Positions 8,785 to 20,623 of a stretch of DNA of 64,000 bases are shown here, piece after piece. This DNA comes from Glycine soja. Its lineage: Eukaryota > Streptophyta > Magnoliopsida > Fabales > Fabaceae. Position numbers and translations under genes: made by a program. The stretch covers positions 5,528,001 through 5,592,000 of the forward strand of contig NC_041021.1 of NCBI RefSeq assembly GCF_004193775.1. The letters run 5' to 3'. Position 1 is the first letter of the stretch. Every line of letters starts with the position of its first letter. The notes under the pieces were generated by a model, which made no database searches, was not told the DNA's origin, and was given only the letters and a program-made list of their open reading frames with translations.

Positions 8785-11436
8785 TTTGAACTCGCTTTGT
8801 CGAATGATCTGAGGGAACTCATTTGCTTCTTTAGCGGATATCTTCTTCCTGTCGAAGTCTTCCTCTCCCTTAGCAAATCTCCCAGCCAGGATCTCCTCAT
8901 CGAGAATCGGGCTTGCCTTGTCATTTTTTTCTTGCCTACCTTCACCTTTCCCTTCACGTCCTTGGACCGCACCAACGGGTCGGGTGGCGCAAAGACACGC
9001 CCACTACGGGTCACACCGCTCATGCCCATGATGTTAGTAACTTTGGCAAAGGATAGATCATCTCCGACAACCTTGTCCTTCTTTTCATTGAGCTTTTGAG
9101 GGGCGTACCTCCATGGGGCCGCCTTGTTGCTTCTGTAAGGGAAAGGGACAGGCTTCTTACCCAGGATAGGCTGGGAGCCTCGGGGTTTTTGGGAGGCACC
9201 ATCCCTGGTGAAGTGGATCACCAAAGGTTTGGGATTGCTTGGGCATTTGTCAACTGATTGCATGCACACATGTTGCTCCTCCTTCCTTGCGTCACTAATT
9301 TCAAACTGGCCTTGGTCCATGATCCCTTGCAGCAAATCCTCTACCACAGGGCATGCTTCTACATTGTGTGCTTCCCCCGGGTGTATCAAGCAGTTATCCC
9401 CCTCACCTCCATCAAAGGAAATGAAGCCCGCCTCGCGCAAGGCTTCCAACATAAACCTCCTCGAGGTTACCACGTCCTTCAACTGCTTCGGTCTCTGAGG
9501 TCCGCATTCCTCTAATGCATTGACAGCTGGTCCCCCATGATTGGTAAGCGGATTTATCTTTACATTTGGGTCGTCTTCTTGGAATGTTAGCCACCCCGCG
9601 TCGATCAAACTTTGGACCTTATGCTTGAGGGCCACACACTGTTCTATCAAATGCCCCAGGGTACCCCCATGATAAGCACAAGTTGCATTGGGGTTGTACC
9701 ATCGAGGGAAAGGAGACTGGTAAATCCTTCCGAGGGTTACCACCGCTATTTGGTTGGCGATCAAAGATGGCAACAAATCCACGTACGACATCGGAATTGG
9801 GGCGAACTCCGAAAGCTTCTTCACTAGAGGGTTCCTCCCCGAATTGGCACTCGTGACAGGATTGGAAATGCCGGCGGGGCGAGGTTGTGTAAGAGTCAGG
9901 CTTTAAGTGGGGGCCCTTTGTGGTTGAGCGAGTACCCTTTGCTGGACGGGCGCCAGGTTGGAAGGGTTTCCAGCACGGGCTGAAATGCTTGGTTGATGTT
10001 GGGAATATTGGTAGGTGTTGTGAGGGGTTTGCTGGGGTTTCGGCCAAGTAGGGGTCGAAGTCACGACGTGGGCATCCCCTTCTTTCTTCTTTGCCCCACT
10101 TGCTCTGAATCTTCTGTTGCTTGTATCGGCAGGGGCGACATAGTCGAACTTCCCTCTTTTCAGGCCCACTTCAATCCTCTCGCCCGCAAATACTAGATCC
10201 GCGAAGCTAGAGGGCATGTAGACCACCAACTTTTCATAGTAGAACACCGCCAGTGTGTCCACTATCATTGTGATCATCTCTCTTTCCACCATGGGGGGTG
10301 CCACTTGTGCTGCCAAATCCCTCCACCGTTGGGCGTACTCTTTAAATGACTCATGCTCTCGCTTACTTATATTCTGTAGCTGGGTTCTGTCGGGAGCCAT
10401 GCCTGTATTGTATTGGTACTGCCTAATGAAGGCATGAATTAACTCTTTCCATGAACGGATGAGAGAAGCCTCCAAATTAGTATACCAGATGACCGCTGCT
10501 CCAGCCAAACTATCTTGGAAGAAATGTATCAACAACTTCTCATCCTTAGAGTACGCCCCCATTTTCTGGCAATACATCTTCAGGTGATTTTTGGGGCAAA
10601 TGGTCCCCTTGTACTTATCAAAATCTGGCACCTTGAATTTTGGAGGGATGACAACATCAGGTACCAAACACAATCCAGTCATGTCGGCGAAAGGGTAATC
10701 ACCAAACCCTTCGATGACTCTTAATCTCTCTTTGATGAGATCAAGTTTCTCTCTTCCTTCCATTGCCGGAGGCAGCCCCCCTACTGAGACATACAGTGGT
10801 CGCAGAGGGCGAGGTTAAGGAGCTCCCGCGGTGTTAGGCTGGGGCATAGCATTATATGTTGGTCCCTCGGTGGTGAAAGTGGGATATGGGTCGAGGTCCC
10901 CTTGAGCACACTCCCGAGGTTCTTCGTGGGTGCCTCCTATAGGCTGGGGTTGCTGACCTTCAACGGTAACGAGAATGACATGATTAACATTCTCATTAGG
11001 CACATGCATGGTGGGTGGCATATAATTGGGGGGTAAGCTGTAGGGGTAAGCATTCCTATTATGCCCCATGTGTGGACTGTCGGTACTGCTCAACATCTTC
11101 TCCTTGTCCCACCATGTCGGGATGGGTTGATACGCTTGATTTATGGCAGATGGATGGGTAGGATCTGCCTCAGCGGTGGCACTGGCGATGGCAGCTGTGG
11201 CCGCATTACTTTCCATCATTCTCTTCATGCTTGGCTTCCATCATGGAAGCCATTTGATCTTTCATGGCCACCATATCGGCCTTCATTTGTTCTTGCACCT
11301 CTTCTATTTTGCCCATGACTTTAGTCTTAGAACGGGTTCGATAGGGGTGCCTTAAAGCATGTTTAGTTATGGTGTTTTCTCCTAAAAGAACAAAAATGTT
11401 GTGAGTAATGCAACAAAGAACTAAACATGAATGCAT
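8781..11436 (-). pseudogene. Ogre gag (capsid and nucleocapsid), frameshifted
   Basis: Minus-strand pieces at 11436-11206, 11228-10815, 10763-9903, 10047-9619 and 9824-8781 together make a gag. The N-terminal piece has a Met- and Lys-rich coiled coil. The 10763-9903 piece is a Retrotrans_gag domain (FKVPDFDKYKG, FFQDSLAGAA.IWYTNLE, SWKEL..AFIRQY and ESFKEYAQRWRDLAAQV blocks). The last piece has a CAYHGG..GH....C zinc-knuckle-like motif (about 9680-9640) and a long basic tail leading to the protease. At least three frame changes show that it is dead. Confidence 0.75.
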
Positions 11437-11568
11437 GCTAAAGATAAGTTTTCAAATTATTGGATTCGCACAGAATCTTGAGCAAAGGCATAGGATTGAA
11501 CCAAACTCATTTTTATTAAGGAACAAAATGTTCATCTTGTCAAAATTAAAGCGAAAAATACAAACGCC

Positions 11569-13170
11569 TTAGCGATTCCTAATTATGTGGGCCATCAAAT
11601 TGATCATGTGCTGACAATAATTGAGGAGCCCATGAACTTCCTCAGAAGCCGAGTACACGTCCGCCATCGCCTTGGCTTTGGCTAGCAGCCTTGGAAGCTC
11701 TTGACTCCCATTCAAAGTGAAAGCGAACCTATCCATCCACATCATTGCTTCTTTGTGTAATGAATCTATCACCCTCTCCCTTGCTTCCCTTTCTGCTTGC
11801 AGGATCGATACCTTCGCATACTCATCCTCTTGCCTTTGCTCATGGGTTAAAGCTAGACTTAGCTTCTCTTTGTATTGATCAATGATGGCCCACATATTTT
11901 CTTCCATCCTACTCAATTGTTCGGACAAACTCTTATTTAACCTTTGACAAGCCTTCAACTTGTCCTCTAATATCATGCCCTCGACTCTCGACTGGTCTCT
12001 CTCAGTCCTTCGAAGCTTGAGCTTGCTGTTGCTGCCCCACAAAGCTCCTCGGAACTTGTTTCGACCCCATTCTTCCTTTCGGGCCTTCTTTGTTTCCCAT
12101 TCCAATGATTCGGCTGTGGCCACGTTGACGTCCCTCAGCTTGTCTCACTCTTTCCAGACCTTGATGGATGTCATCTTGAACTTTTCCTTGACCACTTGTG
12201 CTCTTTCAAGTTCCACCTTTAAGGCTTGCACCTCCTCACTCTCCTCAGGGATTTTAGCCCCTTCCTCACTTGAAACCTTTACCTTTAGGAGCCAATCCAA
12301 CTCTTGCATCTGAGCCTTCAGCCACTTATGATAGCTCACGATGATCCCATTGCGGCTTCCTCTAAGCTCCTTGTCTTTTTTTTGCACCGCCCTCCATGCT
12401 TTGTGGACTCTTTGAAGTATCCTTGCATTGGGGTCACTGAAACCCCATGTGATGAAAGGTGTGATGCTTTCTTCCAACGGTGCTCCTCTCATGGGGTAGT
12501 CAAGTTGTCTTATGGCAAGGACAAGATTATAATTGATACAACCCCTTGTTCCCATCAAGGGTACATTCGAGAATCCCTCACATGAGACAAAACCCCGGCT
12601 CTTCCTTCTTTCCATCGGGGGAACCAATTAATAGATGCCCCTACCATACTAGCGAAGAGTTGCTCCCAATTTTCCTTCCCTTTCTCGGCACACAAGCGGT
12701 GACCTTGTAGGGGATAGACGGGTCTATTTTCATGACGAAAGAGGTGCGAGACTAGCCACACATAAAGAGCTAGTGTGCAACAAACAATCCTTGCACCACT
12801 CTTTTTGCATCTTCAGTCAAAGGTGTCATAGGCATTGGCCAAGACAGCAATGACTGGACTCTCCTTGCTATGGTGACAAGTAAGGAAGGCATCGATCGCC
12901 GCTAAGTCCACTAGCCCATCCATATTTGGAAAGAGGACAACTCCAAATACCAATAGTGCCAAGACATCAATGAATGAAGCCCATTTACCTTGATCTGCCA
13001 ACGCCTTCGTCTTTTCCTCCAAATGCCTCCTTGGTATTCCAACTATCCCATTTCTATTTTTTTTACTCAATCCAAATCTTGCGCCGAGATTTTGACTACC
13101 TTAGCTATTCTCGCCATGGAGGGATAGAACCCAGAAAAAAGATATGTTTTTCTTCCTCCTAGCGGACATC
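11569..13170 (-). pseudogene. Ogre extra ORF upstream of gag (DUF7745-like)
   Basis: Minus-strand pieces 13070-12813, 12761-12555, 12627-12145 and 12123-11569 match in order the extra protein of legume Ogre-type elements. First is a globular domain (DUF7745 type, with blocks such as DVLALL.FGVVLFPN and ASMVGASINWFPRWKEGR), then a long heptad-rich Lys, Glu and Arg coiled coil, ending HIIRNR. The role is unknown; an RNA-binding or Gag-accessory role is a guess. Frame changes near 12800, 12560 and 12130 break it, and the N-terminus is cut off at about 13200. Confidence 0.65.
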
Positions 13171-13345
13171 CCAAGATCTCTTTAAATTCTTCTATGGTCG
13201 GTACTAACATGAATGCTAGAATTGATTGTTGTTATAATATTAACATGTAGATTAAAATACTAACATGAATGCTAGAATATATAGTCAACCATCCGTATTT
13301 GTGTTCATTAGATTATAAAAATCAGTTACTAATTATTAGGCTATG

Positions 13346-14696
13346 TGATACCCTCTACCCCACACATATATATTAGAAAAAGGACTCGTAGAGCTAAAGA
13401 ACCAGAAAATAGTAGCTTCTAACTCCTTGAGACCTGTTTATACAAATATGTACAAGACAACGCCTTTGCTGTCAAAATTTGACAGCAATTGTCTGAGAGT
13501 TTTAATTCCATTCTTACCACTAAATGAATTCCCCATCCTTTGGACTTCAAAACATGTTTCACTATAATACTTAACATCTAAACACTTGCAAATTAGGAAT
13601 CATAGCCACATATACTCCCTGTATCCATATGAACATAGATTTTATTCACCATTGTTTCGTTAAACAAATTACAATGCTTAAACTCTTATTTTATCTTTAC
13701 TTAACAACCAGCTCGATTAATTCATGAACTCATCTCTTTTATTTTTACCTAATTAAGTGACCATCCACTATCAATGAAGGTCGGTGAATGTTCACTCACA
13801 CACATACACGTGGAAAAATATATATACCCACCCACATTCAGATATTGGATAACATATAGATAGTTAATCCATGACTCATTCATTTTCCTTATTACTATCT
13901 ATTTGCGTATAAAATTAATGAAACAATATCCAATCAATGTCTACCTTTGGCATATCTAATTTACACGCAAGGATAACAAATATGCAGTCCCGAGAATTTG
14001 CAAATGATTAGAGACAAATTGCTGCAACACTCAAATATCTCATATAATAAAACACTAAGGTAATTTTAGAAATTACGCTAATTAAAAAAACCCAATTTCT
14101 AGGATTCACACTCAACACAAGAATATATTAATTTCACAACAATTTCACATCGGGACATCAATTGGTCCGTCAAACACAATCAGTTCGTGAATAAAAGCAT
14201 AAGAACATAATTGAATTTCATAAAACAATCCAAAATAACCCAAAATTGATCCTCTAGGGATCCCTACACATATTCATCCTAATCCCCAAGCATGAGTAAC
14301 TCATCCCTTACCTTGATGTAGTCGCTCAAGCGTTCTCCGTTAGCAATGGCAACATTTCTAGTGCTCTCTAGAGCTCGTCTTCTGGTTGCTCTATTAGGGT
14401 TCTTGAGCGTTAGAGAAAAAGAAACAGAGAATGTAGAAAATGTTTTGTAAAACTGCTCCGAGAGTTAAAATCTCCTTTATATAGTGAGAAATCTAATGAC
14501 TTAATTCTTATTCCTATTTTTTAGTTTATTTTATTAATTAAAAAAACACTCTTTTCTCTCTATTAAATAAAAAAAGATAAATAAACCTTTCTCTTATTTT
14601 CTAAAACTCTCTTTTTATTTTCTAAAAACTCATTTATTTTAATTAAAAACGCTTTTAATTAATTTTCTTTACAAAAAAGGAAAATGGGGTGTTACA
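13346..14696 (-). mobile_element. Decayed solo LTR-like copy (TGTAACACC family), copy 1
   Basis: On the minus strand it starts TGTAACACCCCATTTTCC (14696 downward) and ends ...GGGTATCA (13346). The inner block at about 14155-14430 is clearly similar to 35324-35610 in the second copy, sharing CATCAATTGGTC.GTCAAACA, GATCCTCTA.GGATCCCTACACAT and TCAAGCGTTAGAGAAAA. Both copies end in GTGTTACA on the plus strand. No coding region is attached and no exact target-site duplication is visible (CTATG versus ACCTA). Confidence 0.5.
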
Positions 14697-16451
14697 ACCT
14701 AGAGATTAGTTTTTGGTCTGTTGAGATTAGGCTCTAATTGCTTGTAAATCAATCAATAAATAACAGAACAAATGTGTTGCCTAACACACAATTTGCCTCG
14801 CCCATTCATTCTTTCAATAACCTTAATGTTTTTTAATTGAAAAATACTTTAGAATTAATTTAACATATGCTTTGTCCTGGTTATACTAGAATTCTTAGTC
14901 AATTTGTTTCCTATTTAAATGTGTGTTATTTATTTTTATTTTGGTATGTGTATTATGATGATCAAGACACTAAATTTGGAAATCGATTTATAAATAGGGA
15001 GCTTGTATGATAAAAAGTTGTTATGTCATGAAATATAGAACTCAAATGTTTGCATTTGATAATGTTTTTTTTTTTGTTGCTAGTAGGCAGGTTCTTATTA
15101 ATTTGGAGTTCTTGTTAGTTCCCGTGTCCTAATTTTACCATTTCAATTTCACTTGCTTTACACACTTATCATCTAACTTTTGTCTATTTTGTCCATGTCT
15201 ATGTCTATGTAACTTCTATTTTTTTAAAAAAAGGAAAAATTATAAAATTTTAGTTTTAAGAACTTTTACCTCCTTTTTCAATCCTAAATTTCAAGACTCA
15301 AGAATAGACCATCTAAGAAATTTAATGCATGTAAGCATTAAAGTTTTATATACAGAACATAGATGTTTCTATATCTTTAAATATATTTCATCCAAGTGGA
15401 AATAAAAAGACTTATAATTTTTTAATTAAAGATTCTATTTTTTAACTTTAAAATTTTACCATTTTTTAGTTAAGTTCTGTAGGCTTCTTTATTTTTTTCC
15501 AATCCTACTATCTTTTCTTTTTTTAAAAAAAAAAAATCCTTTTTTTACTTATTATTTTTATTGATTTTAGACTATTTTTAATTTCCCTCATTCCTTTTGT
15601 TATGCTTACAATATATTTCTATACCTACTTCACTGAAAGTTGGTTTTCTTAAATTGTATAACTAAGGAGTTTTTACAATTGAAATCAGAATGCATGAGTA
15701 AGTGACTATGTCATTAACCATTTTATAGATTTGAAAGGAGATAAATGCATAAATTATTTCATTGTTCATTTTTGTGTCATTTTCTCCTAATTATTAGCTA
15801 TATGTCATTGATTAATTTTAGCTTTATGACACATTAAAAGCTTCACTTACATTCCTTTTCTTGAGGTGGTAGACACATAACAAATATGCAGTGACATAGG
15901 CTAGTAAATAAGAAAACTCTAGAAGAATCAATATTAATGAGCAATTGTCCAAGATTATTCACTATATGCTAGCTCCTCACTTTTGCACATCCTTAAACAC
16001 AATATATTGATATATATATATATATAATATTATAATAAATAACAAGAATATCTTAATATAGGTAAAAAAAATAATGTCATTAAATCACATATATAAATAT
16101 TTTAAAATATAATAAAACAATATCATTTTATGAAATTATAATTTATATAAAAAATATAAATTTAAGATAAAATTTATACTATATCTTTACTATCTAAAAT
16201 AAGTTTTGAATAACGTAATAAAAATACATAAGATTATAAAAATATAATATATAAAATAAAAATAAAGCTTATATAACTATACATATTCTAATTTATGCGA
16301 CAATAGAATTTAATCTTATATATTATATTTTAAAAGGCAATATATAAGATTATAAAAATATAATAAATTAAAAAAGAATAAAGTTTGAATTTTGAATTAT
16401 TTTCGCATAAAACTTATAATAATACTATATTTTGCACCAAATATCTAAATG
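14697..16451. other. AT-rich intergenic DNA
   Basis: No open frame, no domain, and no recognisable element end. A short (TA)n tract lies near 16010-16026. Poly-A and poly-T runs are frequent. Confidence 0.5.
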
Positions 16452-16562
16452 GTCATGTGGATGTATTGGTAAAGGAGTGTGCTACTCACTCTAAAGACCA
16501 TGGTTCTAGTCTCTCCTATGGAGACTTAGTGAATTTTGAAATATAGGGGGACTCATAATTAT
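16452..16562 (+). mobile_element. Possible tRNA-derived SINE
   Basis: A compact segment has an A-box-like stretch (TGGATGTATTGGTAAAGGAG, about 16457-16476) and, about 35 nt later, a B-box-like GGTTCTAGTCTCTCC (about 16501-16515), spaced as in a tRNA head. It is followed by an A- and T-rich tail. No clear target duplication. It could also be a coincidental match in a decayed LTR. Confidence 0.35.
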
Positions 16563-17210
16563 ATTTATTTAAGCTTTACACTTTTAATTGTAACTTCTCT
16601 AAGTTTGCTGTACTTTATCTACTTTAACTTTACCTTATTTATATTTTCCTATCATTTTCATCTTGTCAATTTCTTTTCTTGACAGTTTACATTGTAGGAA
16701 AACCGGTTCTTTTTTTTTTCTTCAATAATTGTTTCTTTTTCTCAGAGTTTAGTATTTATTCCAATACACGCTACAATAGGTATAATATTTGTACTCACAA
16801 TTTTAAGTTTTATAAGAATATTAGTATATGCATGGTAGATTTGATGTTTTCTTTTGTCAAAAGTGGGTTCAACTAGTAGGTTTTATGAATAGTATTAAAT
16901 TGTGTGACTTAGTGTTAGGAATGTAGTTTAATTACCTTGTTTGTCTTGGACTGTGATACTTTGAAAACTTTGAATTTGTACCTTATCAATCTTTAATTAG
17001 AAATTTGTTATTAAATATATTTACACATTATGAATGTCAACTTTTATTTATAATTTTGATTGTACAATTTAATTAAGAATTATATTTATTATACTCAATA
17101 ATTATTAAGCAGGTCTAAATGTAATAAATCAAAAAACAAAAAATATAGCATATTTTTAGCGACCGAATCTGCGACAGATTTATTTTATTTTCAAATTCAT
17201 TGCCAAATAG
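16563..17210. other. AT-rich intergenic DNA entering a GCGACC-motif region
   Basis: No gene is seen. From about 17157 the sequence changes to repeated AGCGACC.AAT motifs, which continue into the tandem duplication that follows. Confidence 0.4.
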
Positions 17211-17747
17211 CAATTGAATTGTATTTTCAATATATTTTATACATAAAAATAACTATTAAATAGCGACCAAATTAGATACCGAAATATGGTTTTAATTTAT
17301 TTTATATTAAAAAATTAATTATTACATAGCGACCAAATTAGCGACCCAAATTATTTTAAATTCATTTTATATTATAATATTAGCGACCAAATAGATTTAT
17401 TTTTAATTTCATTTAAAAATTAATTATTCAATGGAGATCGATTTTGCGACCAAATTTTAAAATTTATTTATTGAATTGTTTAGTAGAGACCGAATTAGCG
17501 ACCAAATATTCTAATTTATATTTAAAATTCTTATTTATTAGCGATCAAGCTAGAGACTGAATGTTTCGGTTGTTGATTTGTTCCCAAGCAAAATAACAAC
17601 CAAATACCCGGCCACTGAATTATATATAGCCATTGAATTGAAATTTGGTCGCTAAGGGCTTAGCGATAATGTTTTTGCGATGCACTTAGTCGGTTGCTAA
17701 CAATTTTAGCAATCGAATTTGTTGTTTGCTAAACAATTTTTTTGGTT

Positions 17748-17795
<48 letters not shown>

Positions 17796-18142
17796 ATTTG
17801 TTAACATACTCTCACTTCTTTTTTAATTGAAATATGTTAGCAGCTTACACCAAAATGTTTAAACTAAAAAACTAGTTAACTTTTGTATTACTACATTTAG
17901 TTTAAGGGTATTATAATAATTTTTTTTTTTTTTACTAAAAAAAGGTTTTTTCTCTCTCTCTTCCCTCTCCTTTCTCTCTCCTTATATATATAATTGATAA
18001 ACCTTAGTAGAATTAGTTGTAACTTTTTTTACATTGATTAGTTAACTGTGCGAGTTTTGTTAGTAAGACCAAAATCTATATCATTCTATAAAGGGATATA
18101 TTTTTTTGTAATTATTTTAAGTGTATATATTTGCTTAGATTA
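17211..18142 (+). repeat. Tandem duplication, unit 1 (GCGACC-rich)
   Basis: Starts CAATTGAATTGTATTTTCAA and runs to GTGTATATATTTGCTTAGATTA. It is almost identical to 18181-19132, offset 970 at the left edge. The left half carries many copies of (A/T)GCGACCAAAT in one orientation and TTTGGTCGCTAA in the other, like the subterminal repeats that bind transposase in CACTA-type elements. A (TA)n tract sits at about 17753-17793. Confidence 0.85.
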
Positions 18143-18180
18143 CCGAAATAACTATTTTCAATATATTTTTTGGTAATTAT

Positions 18181-18717
18181 CAATTGAATTGTATTTTCAA
18201 TATATTTTATACATAAAAATAACTATTAAACAGCGACCAAATTAGATACCGAAATATGGTTTTAATTTATTTTATATTAAAAAATTAATTATTACATAGC
18301 GACCACATTAGCGACCCAAATTATTTTAAATTCATTTTATATTATAATATTAGCGACCAAATAGATTTATTTTTAATTTCATTTAAAAATTAATTATTCA
18401 ATGGAGATCGATTTTGCGACCAAATTTTAAAATTTATTTATTGAATTGTTTAGTAGAGACCGAATTAGCGACCAAATATTCTAATTTATATTTAAAATTC
18501 TTATTTATTAGCGATCAAGCTAGAGACTGAATGTTTCGGTTGTTGATTTGTTCCCAAGCAAAATAACAACCAAATACCCGGCCACTGAATTATATATAGC
18601 CACTGAATTGAAATTTGGTCGCTAAGGACTTAGCGATAATGTTTTTGCGATGCACTTAGTCGGTTGCTAACAATTTTAGCAATCGAATTTGTTGTTTGCT
18701 AAACAATTTTTTTGGTT

Positions 18718-18785
<68 letters not shown>

Positions 18786-19132
18786 ATTTTTTAACATACT
18801 CTTACTTCTTTTTTAATTGAAATATGTTAGCAGCTTACACCAAAATGTTTAAACTGAAAAACTAGTTAACTTTTGTATTACTACATTTAGTTTAAGGGTA
18901 TTATAATAATTTTTTTTTTTTTTACTAAAAAAAGGTTTTCTCTCTCTCTCTTCCCTCTCCTTTCTCTCTCCTTATATATATAATTGATAAACCTTAGTAG
19001 AATTAGTTGTCACTTTTTTTACATTGATTAGTTAACTGTGTGAGTTTTGTTAGTAAGACCAAAATCTATATCATTCTATAAAGGGATATATTTTTTGGTA
19101 ATTATTTTAAGTGTATATATTTGCTTAGATTA
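18181..19132 (+). repeat. Tandem duplication, unit 2
   Basis: Second copy of the unit at 17211-18142, with only scattered substitutions. It is longer mainly because its (TA)n tract (about 18721-18783) has about ten more repeats. Copies are separated by 38 nt (18143-18180). Confidence 0.85.
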
Positions 19133-19389
19133 AATTCTGTAAGAATTAATAGGATCTAGAATACTCATAAGAATGACATGAATTAAGTATGTACTCATAA
19201 ATTGTATATCTCTCAAAGATAACTTTTAGAGTAATCACTTGATGGAAGCATACACAAGTGTATAAGCAAGGAATGTGAACTTCCTTTTAATCTTTCCTCT
19301 TCTATAGATTGACTTTTGGATAGAGCAATGAGTCATCATAGAGGACTAGAGTCAAGTGGGGATCGTGACATTCTATAAATAGACAGGTA

Positions 19390-19710
19390 ACCTAATATAC
19401 AACCATGTTTAGCACCTATCTTCTATTTGGCCCATGTACAACACTAATCTACCTAAGTAGGTCTCGTGCCAATTCTACCATGTCTAGAGGATTCCTCATG
19501 TACCTCATCAGGTTGCACGCCCTATTCCTTCTTGCATTGATGTAGACCAACATCATCAATGATGCCATGGTAATGTCTTTCCTATTGAGTTTCAAAGTTT
19601 GTTTGTGGTTGTTGATGCCTTATCTATGTGCATTGATGATTATCTAGAATGGTTTCACACTATTACTCATTCAAACATTAAGCACCCAACCAGAGACTTT
19701 TCCCTTATAC
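19390..19710 (+). pseudogene. Possible plant-mobile-domain (MAIN/PP7-long-form-like) fragment
   Basis: One frame just before the Copia insertion reads DDYLEWFHTITHSNIKHPTRD (about 19635-19697), resembling the YL.WF...THP blocks of plant mobile domain proteins. The frame seems to continue across the Copia insertion at 26637 for about 20 codons. Upstream frames are broken. Identification rests on one short block and is tentative. Confidence 0.3.
19706..19710. repeat. Target-site duplication TATAC (left)
   Basis: Matches TATAC at 26637-26641 exactly, fixing the ends of the Copia element at 19711 and 26636. Confidence 0.95.
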
Positions 19711-20423
19711 TGTGGAAGCAAAGCTTCATGATGAATCAACAATGATTCAAAGGTGTTTTGATGATAACAATGATGACAACAAAAGATTATGACAAAAGTG
19801 ATGAACAAAAAGCTCAAGAGAATCAAAGAACATCCATCTCAAGAAAATCTAGAACAAGTCAAACATTTCAAGAATCAAGAAGAATTCAAGACTCAAGAAG
19901 AAAGCCTACAAACAAGAATCAAGATTCAAGATCTCAAGAATCAAGATCAAGATTCAAGACTCAAGATTCAAGAATGAAGAAAAGACTCAATCAAGGTAAG
20001 TATTAAAAAGTTTTTTCAAAACTTTGAATAGCACATGAGTTTTTGACAAAACCTTTACCAAAGAGTTTTTACTCTCTGGTAATCGATTACCATATTGATG
20101 TAATCGATTACCAGTAGCAAAATGAGTTTGAAAATGTTTTCAAACTGAATTTACAACGTTCCAAATATTTTCAAAAGGCTGTAATCGATTACAATGTTTT
20201 GGTAATCGATTACCAGTACCCTTGAACGTTGAAATTCAAATTTAAATGTGAAGAGTCACATTGTTTCATTCAAAAGCTTTGTGTAATCGATTACTAGTGT
20301 TTGTTTTTGAAAAATCTAAAGATGTAACTCTTCAAAAAGGTTTTGACTCTTTCAAATGGGTTTTAAGTTTTTCTAAAAGATATAACTCTTCTGGATGGCT
20401 TTCTTGACCAAACATGAAGAGTT

Positions 20424-20430
20424 TATAAAA
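20424..20430 (+). promoter_or_regulatory. LTR core promoter TATAAAA
   Basis: TATAAAA in the context GTTTATAAAAGCAAGG, conserved in the 3' LTR (25695-25701) and in the partial LTR at 62664-64000. It places the transcript start near 20455, so the downstream stem-loop array would lie in the RNA. Confidence 0.7.
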
Positions 20431-20623
20431 GCAAGGCTTTGTTTTTCATTTTGAATAATCAATCATTCCAAGTCTTTCTAACAATCTCTTACAATCCTTT
20501 ACAAGCCTTGAGTCTCTTTGAACTTCTTCTTCTTCTTTGTACCAAAAGTTTTCTGAAGTTTTCTGGTTTTCTAAACCTTGAAAACTTGTGTTATTCATCC
20601 TTTTCATTCTCTTCTCCCTTTGC

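Larger units (their letters stand above)
219..13200 (-). mobile_element. Ogre/Tat-lineage Ty3-gypsy retrotransposon, decayed, interrupted by viral copy
   Basis: Read on the minus strand, the order is extra ORF (13170-11569), gag (11436-8781), protease (8784-7984), a non-coding spacer, then the start of reverse transcriptase (about 780-219). An extra ORF upstream of gag and a spacer or intron between protease and RT are hallmarks of the Ogre/Tat lineage, common in legumes. No LTR is visible at either end. RT stops near 219 and the extra ORF stops near 13200. Most of RT, RNase H and integrase is missing, and every coding part has frameshifts or stops. A pararetrovirus copy (948-7598) splits the element in the protease-RT spacer. 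GC content is visibly higher than in surrounding DNA, consistent with a relatively coding-rich retroelement. Confidence 0.85.

Noticed and set aside
17211..19132. Reading the GCGACC-rich duplication as LTRs of one element
   Set aside because: Copies are adjacent (38 nt apart), lack TG/CA ends, PBS and target duplication.
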